Shown: positions 1 to 8,498, counted from the first letter of the stretch. The stretch is DNA of 47,358 bases from Kineococcus rubinsiae (GCF_011839805.1 NZ_VWPY01000033.1:1-47358), one strand, 5' to 3'. Notes: generated by a model not told the origin, from the sequence alone. Translations and numbers: made by a program.

Positions 1-1068
1 CCCGAGCGCTCCGCGGCTCCTCCGGTCGAGCCGCAGGCCCCGCCGCCCGCCGCACCCCGGCCGCCGCGCCCCGCCGGGGGACGCCGCCCCGGGGGCCCTC
101 GCCGCCGGCGCCGGCTCACCGCCCTGGTCCTGCTGCTCGTCGTCTGCCTCGTGGCCTACCCGCTGGCGCTGGGCTGGAAGGGCTGGTCCTCGGTCGGGCA
201 CGTCGCGGCCGCCTCGACCGGCGCGCGCCCCGCGGACACCCCGGGCACGACCTACCTCATCGTCGGCAGCGACTCGCGCGCCGGGATGTCGGAGGAGGAG
301 CTCAGCGCCCTGTCCGCCGGCGGCACCGACGGCATGGGCCAGCGCACCGACACGATCATGCTGATGCACGTGCCGGCCGGCGGCGGGCCCGTCGCCCTCA
401 TCAGCGTGCCGCGCGACAGCTACGTCCCCATCCCCGGTCACGGGCGCAGCAAGATCAACGCCGCGTTCTCCCTGGGCGGCCCGGAGCTGCTCACGCAGAC
501 CCTCGAGGACGTCTCGGGCCTGCGCATCGACCACTACGTCGAGACGGGCTTCGGGGGCTTCGCGAAGATCGTCGACGCGGTCGGCGGGGTCGAGATGTGC
601 CCCGCGGTGGCCGTCGACGACGTGCGCGCCGGGCTGGACATCCCCGCGGGCTGCCAGCAGATGGACGGGGCCACGGCGCTGGGCTACGCCCGCTACCGCT
701 ACACCGACCCGCTGGGCGACCTGGGACGCGCGAACCGCCAGCGGGCCCTGCTCGCGGCCATCACGCAGCGCGCCGCGAGCCCCGCGACGCTGCTCAACCC
801 GTTCAAGGCCTTCCCGCTGGCGTCCTCGGGCGGCTCGGCCATCACCGTCGACGACGGCAGCAGCCCGCTCGCCCTGGTCACCTTCGCGCGCGGCATGCGC
901 GCCGCGTCGGGCAGCGACGGCATCTCGATGACGGTGCCGATCAGCAACCCGGCGCTGCCCACGTCCTCCGGCACCGCCGTGAAGTGGGACAGCACCAAGG
1001 CCCTGCAGATGTTCGCCGACCTCAAGGCCGACGACACGGCCGCGCTGCGGGCGCTGCTGCCGGCCTGA
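1..1068 (+). CDS. LytR-CpsA-Psr (LCP) family cell-wall glycopolymer transferase, 5' end cut by window
   Basis: The frame is open from base 1, so the gene starts upstream; a GTG at 151 lies inside the membrane segment and is not the real start. The visible part begins with a Pro/Arg-rich cytoplasmic stretch, then one transmembrane segment (about nt 115-174), then an extracellular LCP domain. Typical LCP landmarks are present: TDTIML, SVPRDSY followed by KINAAF, and DLGRANRQRALL with the Arg/Asp residues that hold the polyprenyl-pyrophosphate substrate. Family members attach teichoic-acid-like or arabinogalactan polymers to peptidoglycan on the outer face of the membrane. It is convergent with the MarR-like gene, 6 bp away. 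The family call is secure; the exact polymer cannot be read from sequence. Confidence 0.92.
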   Translation, partial: PERSAAPPVEPQAPPPAAPRPPRPAGGRRPGGPRRRRRLTALVLLLVVCLVAYPLALGWKGWSSVGHVAAASTGARPADTPGTTYLIVGSDSRAGMSEEELSALSAGGTDGMGQRTDTIMLMHVPAGGGPVALISVPRDSYVPIPGHGRSKINAAFSLGGPELLTQTLEDVSGLRIDHYVETGFGGFAKIVDAVGGVEMCPAVAVDDVRAGLDIPAGCQQMDGATALGYARYRYTDPLGDLGRANRQRALLAAITQRAASPATLLNPFKAFPLASSGGSAITVDDGSSPLALVTFARGMRAASGSDGISMTVPISNPALPTSSGTAVKWDSTKALQMFADLKADDTAALRALLPA

Positions 1069-1074
1069 GGCCGC

Positions 1075-1830
1075 TCAGCTCCCGATCGCCCGCGGGCCCA
1101 CCGCGGGCAGCGTGACCGGCGCCCCCGGCAGGGCGACGCCCTCCGCCGACAGCGGCACCGTCAGGGCGTCCACGAGGACCTCCAGGGCCCGCGTGACCTC
1201 CCGCGCCCGCTCGGGCCCGATGAGCTGCAGCACCGCGTCGGTGCTGCGCAGCGTCATCGCCTCGATGTGCTCCAGCACGGCCCGGCCCGCGTCGGTGAGC
1301 TCGACGTGGCGGTCGCCCGGCCGCGGCGGGGCCGGCTGGACGTAGCCGTCGTCGCAGAGCTGGTCCAGCGTCGACTGCACGCTCGCGGTGTCGGCCCCGA
1401 CCTGCCGGCCGATCGCGCGGGGGTGGCGGTGACCGGCGGCGACCGCCTGCAGCACGAAGATCGCCAGCCGGCGCAGCCCGGTCGCGGACTCGATCGATCC
1501 CAGCAGCGGCTCGGCGACGGCCTGCAGCCGCCCGATGCGCAGGAGCAGGGCGTCGGCCGCGGCCAGGTCGTGGGGCGGGGTGTCGACGAGCCCGCGCAGC
1601 ACGGCGTCGCCCGCCGCGAGCTGGTGGCGCCCCTCGCCGGGGGCGACGACGGCCGGCGGCCGGTCCAGGGCCGCCTCGCGGGGCCGGTCGACGACGGCCT
1701 CACGGGCGGTGGCGCCGTCGCGGGGGGCGTCGAGGACGACGTCGAGGGTCTCGTCGAACGCGGGGTCGACGGTGGCGTCGACGGTCGGGCCGGCGTCGAG
1801 GCGGGGGTCGTGCGGGAAGGGGTGGGGCAC
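1075..1830 (-). CDS. MarR-like winged-helix regulator with long N-terminal extension
   Basis: Residues from about 88 onward read as a MarR-type fold: a helical dimer segment, a winged helix (ATGLRRLAIFVLQAVAAG through DTASVQSTLDQLCDDGYV), and the wing PRPGDRHVELTDAGRAVLEHI typical of MarR. The first ~85 residues are low-complexity (Asp, Pro, Ala, Arg rich) and not part of the family. The start chosen is GTG 1828-1830, with a GGAG about 8 nt upstream; a GTG at 1600-1602 would give a 175-aa protein without the extension and is a real alternative. It lies downstream of purK-purE on the same strand after 130 bp. The ligand and targets are unknown. Confidence 0.72.
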   Translation of the reverse strand: MPHPFPHDPRLDAGPTVDATVDPAFDETLDVVLDAPRDGATAREAVVDRPREAALDRPPAVVAPGEGRHQLAAGDAVLRGLVDTPPHDLAAADALLLRIGRLQAVAEPLLGSIESATGLRRLAIFVLQAVAAGHRHPRAIGRQVGADTASVQSTLDQLCDDGYVQPAPPRPGDRHVELTDAGRAVLEHIEAMTLRSTDAVLQLIGPERAREVTRALEVLVDALTVPLSAEGVALPGAPVTLPAVGPRAIGS

Positions 1831-1917
1831 CGGGCGCTCCGAGGGGTCTGGTCGGTGGCGTGCGGGGGTCGGCGGTGGAGGCGGACGGGCGGTCCAGGGT
1901 CAACGGTCGGCACCGGC

Positions 1918-1936
1918 CGGGAGTTCTCGGCTCCCG
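1918..1936 (-). terminator. Possible hairpin terminator after purE
   Basis: CGGGAG (1918-1923) and CTCCCG (1931-1936) form a 6-bp stem with a 7-nt loop, 25 bp past the purE stop on the minus strand. There is no T-tract, so it is only a candidate. Confidence 0.3.
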
Positions 1937-1960
1937 CCCGGCACCGTCGCCGGGGGCGGC

Positions 1961-2491
1961 TCAGCCGCCGAAGCCCACCCCGGGCCGGCGGGTGCGGGCG
2001 CGCAGCTTCTCGCCCTTGGCGAGCGCGCTGTCTCGCAGGGACGCCTGGAAGTCGACCATCCGCTCCTGCAGCGCCGGGTCGGACGCGGCCAGGATGCGCA
2101 CCGCGAGCAGCCCCGCGTTGCGCGCCCCCGCCACGGACACCGTGGCGACGGGGACACCCGAGGGCATCTGCACGATGGACAGCAGCGAGTCCATGCCGTC
2201 GAGGTGGCGCAGGGGGACGGGCACGCCGATGACGGGCAGCGGCGTGAGGCTCGCGAGCATCCCGGGCAGGTGGGCGGCGCCGCCCGCACCGGCGATGACG
2301 ACCTTCAGCCCGCGTCCGGCCGCCGCGGTGCCCCACGCGACCATGTCCTGCGGCATGCGGTGCGCGGAGACGACGTCGGCCTCGTAGGGCACGCCGAACT
2401 CCTCCAGCGCCTTCGCGGCCTCCTCCATGACGGGCCAGTCGGAGTCGGAGCCCATGACGACGCCCACGACCGGTGCTGCGCTGCTGCTCAC
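1961..2491 (-). CDS. purE: N5-carboxyaminoimidazole ribonucleotide mutase PurE
   Basis: This 176-aa protein is the class I PurE that moves the carboxyl group of N5-CAIR to C4, giving CAIR, in de novo purine synthesis. Visible signatures are GSDSDW at residues 14-19, SAHRMP at 42-47 with the catalytic His44, and [11 protein letters not shown] at 67-77, all in their usual places; length is normal. The GTG start (2489-2491) overlaps the purK stop by 4 bp (GTGA), so the two are translationally coupled and work in sequence. It is an octameric cytosolic enzyme in the family. Confidence 0.97.
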   Translation of the reverse strand: MSSSAAPVVGVVMGSDSDWPVMEEAAKALEEFGVPYEADVVSAHRMPQDMVAWGTAAAGRGLKVVIAGAGGAAHLPGMLASLTPLPVIGVPVPLRHLDGMDSLLSIVQMPSGVPVATVSVAGARNAGLLAVRILAASDPALQERMVDFQASLRDSALAKGEKLRARTRRPGVGFGG

Positions 2492-3714
2492 TCGTCGATC
2501 TCCCCTGCGATGAAGGCGGCCGCGTGCCGGGCCCGGTCGCGGACGGTGTCCAGGTCGTCGCCGTAGACGGTGACGTGTCCCAGCTTGCGCCCCGGGCGCT
2601 GCTCCTTGCCGTACAGGTGCACCTTGACGCCGGGGTCGTGGGCCATGACGTGCAGGTAGGAGCGGTACAGGTCCGCGTGGCGGGGCTCCACCTCGCGCGG
2701 GCCGAGCACGTTGACCATGACGGTCCAGGGCGCGCGGGGCGCCGGGGAGCCGAGCGGCAGGTCCAGCACCGCGCGCAGGTGCTGCTCGAACTGGCTGGTC
2801 ACCGACCCCTCGATGCTCCAGTGGCCGGAGTTGTGCGGGCGCATCGCGAGCTCGTTGACGAGCACCTCGCGGCGGCCGTCGCGCTCGACCTCGAACAGCT
2901 CGACGGCCAGCACGCCCGTGACGCCGAGCCCGCCGGCGATGTCGAGGGCGATCCGGGAGGCCTGCGCGGCGAGGTCGGGGTCGAGGTCCGGCGCGGGCGC
3001 CACCACCTCGCGGCAGACGCCGCCGGCCTGGACCGTCTCCACGACCGGCCACGACGCGGCCTGCCCGGAGGGGCTGCGGGCCACGAGCGCCGCGAGCTCG
3101 CGGACGAAGGGGACGTGCTCCTCGGCGAGCAGGGGCCCGCGCTCGGCCCAGTCCTCGAACCAGCCGGTCGCGGTGGCCAGCCCGGCCGGGTCCAGCTGCG
3201 GGTCGGCGACGACGAGGACGCCCTTGCCGTCGTAGCCGCCGCGCGGGGTCTTGAGCACGACGGGCCAGCCGGCCTCGGCGGCGAAGGCGCGCAGCTCCTC
3301 GACGCCCGCGACGGCCGCGAAGCGCGGGCAGGGGACGCCCAGCGCCGTGAGCCGCTCGCGCATGACGAGCTTGTCCTGCGCGTGCAGCAGCGCGTCGGCG
3401 GAGGGCTGCACGGACGTGAGCTCGGCCATGGCGCGCAACCCGGCGGGCGGCACGTGCTCGTGGTCGAAGGTGACGGCGTCGCAGTCCGCGGCGAAGGCGC
3501 GCAGCGCGTCGAGGTCGTCCGCGGCACCGACCGGGGCGGGCGAGATCACCTGCGCCGCGCTGACGTCGGGGCCCTCGGCGAGCACGCGCAGCCGCAGGCC
3601 GAGCGCGACGGCCGCGGGCTGCATCATGCGCGCCAGCTGCCCCCCGCCCACGACGCCGACGACGGGGAAGCCACCGGGCCGCGCGTAGGGGGCCGGGTCG
3701 GGGGTGTGGGTCAC
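2488..3714 (-). CDS. purK: N5-carboxyaminoimidazole ribonucleotide synthase PurK
   Basis: This 408-aa ATP-grasp enzyme carboxylates AIR with ATP and bicarbonate to N5-CAIR, the substrate of PurE encoded just downstream. The N-terminus carries [12 protein letters not shown] (about residues 20-31), the PurK nucleotide-fold signature. The middle has the ATP-grasp strand [14 protein letters not shown], and further on come [16 protein letters not shown] and the [10 protein letters not shown]-like segment typical of PurK. The start is placed at GTG 3712-3714, directly before the conserved fold; the frame stays open upstream for 44 more codons, but those encode only a Pro/Gly/Arg-rich stretch. The order purK-purE next to a GtrA gene is common in actinobacteria. 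Confidence 0.96.
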   Translation of the reverse strand: MTHTPDPAPYARPGGFPVVGVVGGGQLARMMQPAAVALGLRLRVLAEGPDVSAAQVISPAPVGAADDLDALRAFAADCDAVTFDHEHVPPAGLRAMAELTSVQPSADALLHAQDKLVMRERLTALGVPCPRFAAVAGVEELRAFAAEAGWPVVLKTPRGGYDGKGVLVVADPQLDPAGLATATGWFEDWAERGPLLAEEHVPFVRELAALVARSPSGQAASWPVVETVQAGGVCREVVAPAPDLDPDLAAQASRIALDIAGGLGVTGVLAVELFEVERDGRREVLVNELAMRPHNSGHWSIEGSVTSQFEQHLRAVLDLPLGSPAPRAPWTVMVNVLGPREVEPRHADLYRSYLHVMAHDPGVKVHLYGKEQRPGRKLGHVTVYGDDLDTVRDRARHAAAFIAGEIDE

Positions 3715-3894
3715 GTCTGCCGAGGGTAGGGCACCGTGCGGACCCGCTCCGGACACCGGCCGGCGGGTCCCCGGTCCGCCCCGGGAGGCGCCCGGCGGCA
3801 CCGCACGGACGTGCTGCGGGCGCCGTCCTGCGGGAGGATCGGGCACGGGCGGCGCGGAGGACGTGCCGCCTCACCCATGGAAGGGGAACTGCCT

Positions 3895-4005
3895 GTGCTC
3901 ACCGTGATCGCGTGTGTCGTCCTGGTCACCGTCGGCATCGTCGGAGCGATGAAGATGGAGAACCGCCTCGAGCCGTCGAAGGAGAGGACGCGCTCGGAGC
4001 GGTGA
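3895..4005 (+). CDS. Small single-span membrane protein, unknown function
   Basis: A 36-codon frame starts at GTG 3895 with a good ribosome-binding site (GGAAGGGGAA, about 5 nt upstream). The product has one hydrophobic segment ([18 protein letters not shown]) followed by a charged tail ([17 protein letters not shown]). An in-frame ATG at 3877 would add six residues, but the strong Shine-Dalgarno falls between the two. It is divergent from purK and co-directional with the GtrA gene 138 bp downstream. I recognise no family, and it could be chance; the TM-plus-basic-tail design and the RBS are the arguments for it. Confidence 0.5.
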   Translation: MLTVIACVVLVTVGIVGAMKMENRLEPSKERTRSER

Positions 4006-4143
4006 GCCGTCGGCGGCCTCCCAGCTCCGTCGGTCACACTCGGCGGGCGCGCCCCGAGGCATCCGGGGCGCCCCCCGCGCCGAACCAGCGGTGGCCGCCG
4101 GCCCCCGCCGGGACGCACGACGAGAGACGGAGCAGCGCAGACC

Positions 4144-4728
4144 GTGGCACCTGAAGGAGCAGCAGCACCCCGCGAGGGACTCGTGCGCCGCCTGCGCGCG
4201 ACCTACGAGGTCCTGGCCCGCGAGGCCGCCAAGTTCGGCATCGTCGGTGGCGTCGCGTTCGTCGTGAACACGGGCACGTTCAACCTGCTCCGCTTCGCCG
4301 GCCCCGACCACGTCGGCGTCCTGCACGGCAAGCCGCTGACCGCGAACGTCATCGGGGTCGTCGTCTCCACGGTCGTCGCCTGGCTCGGCAACCGGCTCTG
4401 GACGTTCCGCCACCGCCGCCGGGCGTCCGCGCCCCGCGAGCTGCTGCTGTTCGCCGTGATGAACGCCGCCGGGCTCGCGATCTCCCTCGCCTGCCTCGGC
4501 TTCACCTACTACGTGCTCGACCTGCGCGGGGCCGTGGCCACCAACGTCTCGGCGAACGTCGTCGGCCTCGTGCTGGGCACCCTGTTCCGCTGGTGGGCCT
4601 ACCGGCGCTTCGTCTTCACGACCGAGCTGGCCGAGGAGGGCTGGGACGTGCCGCCCGCCTCACGCGCGCCGCAGGTGGACGACGTCCGCGGCGGACAGGC
4701 TCGTCCGGGCTCCCCCGCCGCCCGCTGA
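4144..4728 (+). CDS. GtrA-like four-span membrane protein
   Basis: The 194-aa product has the GtrA/DPMS layout of four membrane helices: about residues 30-50 (FGIVGGVAFVVNTGTFNLL), 73-95, 100-125 and 137-160, with the conserved FGIVGG and NRLWTFRHRR and a final FRWWAYRRFVF motif. Family members help translocate polyprenyl-linked sugars for cell-surface glycans. The GTG start at 4144 follows an ACGGAGC element. The last 23 codons overlap the 3' end of the convergent birA by 69 bp. The neighbourhood purK/purE-GtrA-birA is syntenic with Rv3275c-Rv3279c. The sugar cargo is unknown. Confidence 0.9.
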   Translation: MAPEGAAAPREGLVRRLRATYEVLAREAAKFGIVGGVAFVVNTGTFNLLRFAGPDHVGVLHGKPLTANVIGVVVSTVVAWLGNRLWTFRHRRRASAPRELLLFAVMNAAGLAISLACLGFTYYVLDLRGAVATNVSANVVGLVLGTLFRWWAYRRFVFTTELAEEGWDVPPASRAPQVDDVRGGQARPGSPAAR

Positions 4729-5595
4729 GGTCCCCCCACCCGCGGGTCCGTCCCCGTCGGGGCGCAGCACCAGCCGGCCGTCCGCGTCGACGTCCTCGGC
4801 CAGCCCCTCCAGCGTCCGCCCGTCGGGCAGGTGGGCCCGCACCTGCGCGCCGAGGGTCGCGCACACCGCGCGGTAGGCCGCCGCGGTGCCCGCGGCCTCC
4901 GGGTCGCCGCCGGCCGCGGTGAAGTCGTCCAGGCGCTGCCGCAGCGCGCGCAGGTAGCGGCGCAGGACGGTGTCGCGGTCGGTGCTCGTGGCCCCCGCGA
5001 GCGCCAGCGACGTCGGGGGCGCCGACGGCCCCGGCCCGCCCGGCACCCCGGCCGCGGGCGGCAGCTCGTCGGCGCGCTGGCTGACGTTGATCCCCGCGCC
5101 GAGCACGACCACGTCGTCGCGGGCCTCCACGAGGACCCCGGCGACCTTCCCGACACCGGCGACCTTCCCGGCACCGTCGCCCGGCGTGCCGTCCGGCGGC
5201 CCGTCGACGAGCCCGACGAGCACGTCGTTGGGCCACTTCAGCCCCACCTGGACGCCGAGGCCCTCGAGCGCGTCGGCCACGGCGAGGCCCGTGAGCAGGG
5301 GCAGCCAGGACCACCGCTCGCGGGGCACGGCCGGGCGCACGAGCACCGAGACGGCGAGCGACGCGCGCGGCGGCGCCTCCCAGACCCGGCCCAGCCGGCC
5401 GCGGCCGCCGCTCTGGTGGTCGGCCACGAGGACGGTGCCGTCGGCCGGGCCGCTGCGGCCCAGCAGGTCCGCGTTCGTCGAGCCCGTGGTGGCCACGACG
5501 TCGAGGGCGGCCCAGCCGCCGTCGCCGAGCAGGGCGCGGCGCAGGGGCGTGGCCCGCAGCGGGGGCCGTCCGAGGTCGGTCCAGGCGGTGCTCAC
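4660..5595 (-). CDS. birA: Biotin--[acetyl-CoA-carboxylase] ligase BirA
   Basis: This 311-aa class I ligase has no N-terminal DNA-binding domain. It makes biotinyl-AMP and transfers biotin to the carrier lysine of acyl-CoA carboxylases; the likely acceptor is the BCCP domain encoded at 9317-11251. Signatures: TTGSTN (residues 36-41), GRGRLGR (64-70) which closes over biotinyl-AMP, KWPNDV (120-125) and GAGINVSQ (167-174). A C-terminal SH3-like cap domain follows. Residues around 141-153 contain a repeated KVAGV caused by an 18-bp tandem duplication (see 5139-5174). The GTG start 5593-5595 directly precedes the fold. The 3' end overlaps the convergent GtrA gene. Confidence 0.95.
   Translation of the reverse strand: MSTAWTDLGRPPLRATPLRRALLGDGGWAALDVVATTGSTNADLLGRSGPADGTVLVADHQSGGRGRLGRVWEAPPRASLAVSVLVRPAVPRERWSWLPLLTGLAVADALEGLGVQVGLKWPNDVLVGLVDGPPDGTPGDGAGKVAGVGKVAGVLVEARDDVVVLGAGINVSQRADELPPAAGVPGGPGPSAPPTSLALAGATSTDRDTVLRRYLRALRQRLDDFTAAGGDPEAAGTAAAYRAVCATLGAQVRAHLPDGRTLEGLAEDVDADGRLVLRPDGDGPAGGGTSAGGGGARTSLSAADVVHLRRA
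5139..5174. repeat. 18-bp tandem duplication inside birA
   Basis: Two adjacent 18-bp units (5139-5156 and 5157-5174) differ at one base (CGGCGACCTTCCCGACAC versus ...GGCAC). Because the unit is a multiple of three, BirA gains six residues and reads GKVAGVGKVAGV where the family has a single KVAG(I/V)L strand. Confidence 0.9.
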
Positions 5596-5697
5596 CCCGG
5601 CACGCTACGTCGCCACCCCGGCGACGGCGCAGGGGCGGCCCCGGCCCGGTCCGGCTCGTCCGCGGACCCCGGCTTGTCGACGGCCCGGTCCCTGTGG

Positions 5698-5721
5698 TGA
5701 GGTGAGGCTCCCCTCACCTCA
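5698..5721. promoter_or_regulatory. IdeR/DtxR-like iron box
   Basis: A near-perfect 24-bp inverted repeat (arms TGAGGTGAGG and CCTCACCTCA) precedes the iron-siderophore lipoprotein gene. Its first 19 bases match 14 of 19 positions of the IdeR/DtxR consensus TTAGGTTAGGCTAACCTAA. Its last base is also the first base of the AGGAG ribosome-binding site (5721-5725), so a bound repressor would cover the transcription start and leader. A TTGTCG at 5674-5679 may be the -35; no clear -10 is seen. Confidence 0.7.
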
Positions 5722-5731
5722 GGAGTCGTCC

Positions 5732-6754
5732 GTGCCCGCTCGCCCGTCCCGCCGCTCCCTGCTCCTCGGCGTCCCCGCCGTCGCCGCCGTCCTGGCCGCG
5801 TGCGGCGACGGTGGCACGTCGTCCACCGGCGCAGCCTCGCCGTCGGGCTCGTCGGCGGCGGGCACCTTCCCCGTGACCGTCGAGCACGCCCTCGGGACCG
5901 TGACGATCGACAGCGCGCCCCAGCGCATCGTCACCGTCGGCTGGGGGTCGCAGGACGTGCTGTGGGCGCTGGGGATCCAGCCGGTGGCCGTGCCGCAGGT
6001 GACCTACGGCGGGCTGCCCGACGGGACCTACCCCTGGTGGGAGGGCCACTTCGACGCGGCGACGACGGCGTTCCTGCCGAGCCCCGACTCGGGCGAGCTG
6101 CCCTTCGAGCTCATCGCCGAGAAGGCGCCCGACCTGATCCTCGCCGTCTACTCCGGCATCACGGCCGAGGACTACGCGACGCTGTCGAAGATCGCGAAGA
6201 CCGTCGCCTACCCGGACGCGCCGTGGAAGACGTCCTGGCAGGACCAGACCGTCCTCGTGGGCCGCGCCGTCGGCCGCGAGGCCGACGCCCGTGCCCTGGT
6301 CGAGACCGCTCAGGCCGACCTGACGTCGCGGGCCGCGGCCGCCCCGGCCCTGCAGGGCAAGACGTTCAGCTACGTCTACGGCGAGGAGAAGGGCCTGTCG
6401 GTCTACCTGCCGGGCGACTCCCGCGTCGACATGCTGCACGACCTCGGGATGGTCGACTCCCCCGGCGTGAAGACCCTGGCCGGGACGACGTCGGAGTTCT
6501 ACACCGAGCTCGCCAAGGAGCGCAGCCTCGACGTCGCGGCCGACGTGGTCGTCGGCTACGGCGGGCTCACGGCCGCCCAGTTCAGCGCCGACCCCGTCTA
6601 CGCGACGATCCCCGCGGTCGCCGCCGGCGCCGTCGCGTGGCTGGAGGACCAGACGCTCGTCTCGGCGACCTCGGCCACCGTGCTGAACCTGCCGTGGCAG
6701 CTGGACCGGCTCGTGCCGCTGCTGTCCGCCGCCGCGGAGAAGTCGCCCGCGTAG
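5732..6754 (+). CDS. Iron-siderophore ABC transporter substrate-binding lipoprotein
   Basis: The 340-aa protein starts at GTG 5732, set by AGGAG 7 nt upstream. It begins with a twin-arginine signal (Arg7-Arg8) and a lipobox LAAC with the lipidated Cys at residue 24, so it is an exported, membrane-anchored lipoprotein. The mature part is a Fe3+-siderophore/B12 type III binding fold: VTVEHALGTVTIDSAPQRIVTVG, PFELIAEKAPDLILA, and a C-terminal PVYATIPAV segment. It would capture ferric siderophore and hand it to an inner-membrane FecCD-type permease, but no permease or ATPase gene is next to it, so it must share one encoded elsewhere. The upstream IdeR-like box predicts iron repression. The ligand is not determinable. 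Confidence 0.88.
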   Translation: MPARPSRRSLLLGVPAVAAVLAACGDGGTSSTGAASPSGSSAAGTFPVTVEHALGTVTIDSAPQRIVTVGWGSQDVLWALGIQPVAVPQVTYGGLPDGTYPWWEGHFDAATTAFLPSPDSGELPFELIAEKAPDLILAVYSGITAEDYATLSKIAKTVAYPDAPWKTSWQDQTVLVGRAVGREADARALVETAQADLTSRAAAAPALQGKTFSYVYGEEKGLSVYLPGDSRVDMLHDLGMVDSPGVKTLAGTTSEFYTELAKERSLDVAADVVVGYGGLTAAQFSADPVYATIPAVAAGAVAWLEDQTLVSATSATVLNLPWQLDRLVPLLSAAAEKSPA

Positions 6755-6780
6755 TCCCCTCCCGCGGCGCGGCCAGGCCC

Positions 6781-6786
6781 TAGGGT
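6781..6786 (+). promoter_or_regulatory. Leaderless -10 (TAGGGT) of the DUF885 gene
   Basis: TAGGGT ends 7 nt before the GTG start at 6794 and there is no Shine-Dalgarno, as expected for a transcript that begins at the start codon. Confidence 0.6.
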
Positions 6787-6793
6787 CGGCGCG

Positions 6794-8497
6794 GTGACGA
6801 CCGACTCCACGACGGCCGGCTCCGCGCCGCGCCGCCCCACCGCCCTCGACGCCGTCGCCGAGGAGCACCTGGCCGGGACCCTGCGGCTGCAGCCGGCGCT
6901 CGCCCTGTCCCTCGGGGTGGCCGACGTCGCCCCGGGCCTCGGGGACCGCTCCCCCGCGGGGCTCGCGGACGTCGCCGACCTCGCCCGCGCCACCCTGCGG
7001 GCGGTCGAGGCCACCCCCGTCGCCGACGACGTCGACCGGGTGACCGCGGCGGCCCTGCGCGACCGGCTGGGCCTCGAGGTCGCCCTGCACGACGCCGGCG
7101 AGACCGTGGGTGACCTCAACGTCATCGCCAGCCCGCTGCAGGACGTCCGGATGGTCTTCGACCTCCTGCCGACCCGCACCGAGGCCGACTGGGCCGACGC
7201 GGCCGCGCGCCTGGCCGCCGTCCCCGCCGCGATCGAGGGCTACGTGGAGAGCCTGCGCACCGCCGCCGCCGCGGGCCGGGTCGCGCCCCGCCGGCAGGTG
7301 CGGGCGTGCGCCGCGGAGGCCCTCTCGCACGGCGCCGCGGACGGCATCTTCGCCGCCTACGCGCAGTCCGCGCGCACCGCGGACGGCCCGCTGCCCGCCG
7401 CGCTCGCGGGCGACGTCGCCCGGGGTGCCGAGGCGGCCGGCGAGGCCTACGGCCGCCTGGCCGAGGTGCTGGCCCGCGAGCTCCTGCCCGCCGCGCCCGA
7501 GGCCGACGCCTGCGGCCCCGACCGCTACGCGCTGTGGTCGCAGTACCAGCTCGGCGCGCGCGTCGACCTCGCCGAGACCTACGCGTGGGGCCTGGAGGAG
7601 GTCGCGCGGGTGCGCGCGGAGATGGCGGCCGTGGCCCGCGAGATCACCGGCAGCCCCGACGTCGCGCAGGCCGCCGCCGCCCTGGACGCCGACCCCGCCG
7701 TGACGATCGCGGGCGCGGAGGCGTTCCGCGACTGGATGCAGGAGCGCTCGGACGCGACCGTCGAGGCCCTGGCCGGCGTCCACTTCGACATCCCGGAGCA
7801 GGTGCGGCGGCTGGAGTGCCGGATCGCCCCCACCACCTCCGGCGGCATCTACTACACGGGCCCCAGCGAGGACTTCTCCCGCCCGGGGCAGATGTGGTGG
7901 GCCGTCCCGCCGGGGCAGACGACTTTCAGCACCTGGCGCGAGGCGACGACCGTGCACCACGAGGGCGTGCCGGGCCACCACCTGCAGATCGGCCAGACCG
8001 CCGTGCGCAGCGACGTCCTCAACCGCTGGCGGCGCTCGCTGGCCTCGTGGGTGTCGGGTCACGGCGAGGGCTGGGCCCTGTACGCGGAGCGGCTCATGGC
8101 CGACCTCGGTCACCTGCACGGCCCCGGCGAGCTGCTGGGCATGCTCGACGCGCAGCTGCTGCGCGCGGGCCGGGTCGTGATCGACGTCGGGGTGCACTGC
8201 GGGATGCCCGCCCCGGCCGAGGTCAGCGGCGGCGACTGGGACCACGACAAGGCCTGGCGGTACCTGACGTCGGTCTCCGGCAACGACGAGGGCGTCCTGC
8301 GCTTCGAGCTCGACCGCTACCTCGGCTGGCCGGGGCAGGCCCCCTCGTACAAGGTCGGCGAGCGCCTGTGGTCGTCGGTGCGCGAGGAGGTCCGGGCCCG
8401 CGAGGGCGCCGCCTTCGACCTCGCGGCCTTCCACCGGCGCGCGCTCGACCTCGGCTCCGTCGGCCTCGACGTCCTGCGCACCGCGCTGCTGCCCTGA
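6794..8497 (+). CDS. DUF885 family protein (zinc-metallopeptidase-like)
   Basis: This 567-aa, mostly helical protein has the DUF885 signature VHHEGVPGHHLQ (HHEGVPGHH at residues 388-396). It resembles an expanded HExxH zinc site, and related bacterial proteins are annotated as peptidases, though few have a proven substrate. Other family blocks include GGIYYTGPSEDFSRPG, SGHGEGWALYAERLM and the C-terminal PGQAPSYKVGERLW. There is no signal peptide, so it is probably cytosolic. The GTG start at 6794 is fixed by the leaderless promoter just upstream. A long hairpin immediately follows the stop codon. Confidence 0.9.
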   Translation: MTTDSTTAGSAPRRPTALDAVAEEHLAGTLRLQPALALSLGVADVAPGLGDRSPAGLADVADLARATLRAVEATPVADDVDRVTAAALRDRLGLEVALHDAGETVGDLNVIASPLQDVRMVFDLLPTRTEADWADAAARLAAVPAAIEGYVESLRTAAAAGRVAPRRQVRACAAEALSHGAADGIFAAYAQSARTADGPLPAALAGDVARGAEAAGEAYGRLAEVLARELLPAAPEADACGPDRYALWSQYQLGARVDLAETYAWGLEEVARVRAEMAAVAREITGSPDVAQAAAALDADPAVTIAGAEAFRDWMQERSDATVEALAGVHFDIPEQVRRLECRIAPTTSGGIYYTGPSEDFSRPGQMWWAVPPGQTTFSTWREATTVHHEGVPGHHLQIGQTAVRSDVLNRWRRSLASWVSGHGEGWALYAERLMADLGHLHGPGELLGMLDAQLLRAGRVVIDVGVHCGMPAPAEVSGGDWDHDKAWRYLTSVSGNDEGVLRFELDRYLGWPGQAPSYKVGERLWSSVREEVRAREGAAFDLAAFHRRALDLGSVGLDVLRTALLP

Positions 8498-8498
8498 T

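Noticed and set aside
5714-8434. A 906-codon open frame on the minus strand opposite the iron lipoprotein and DUF885 genes
   Set aside because: Its translation is Arg/Gly/Val/Asp-rich with no family motif, and it is the antisense image of two well-recognised genes. Long antisense frames are expected in DNA this GC-rich.
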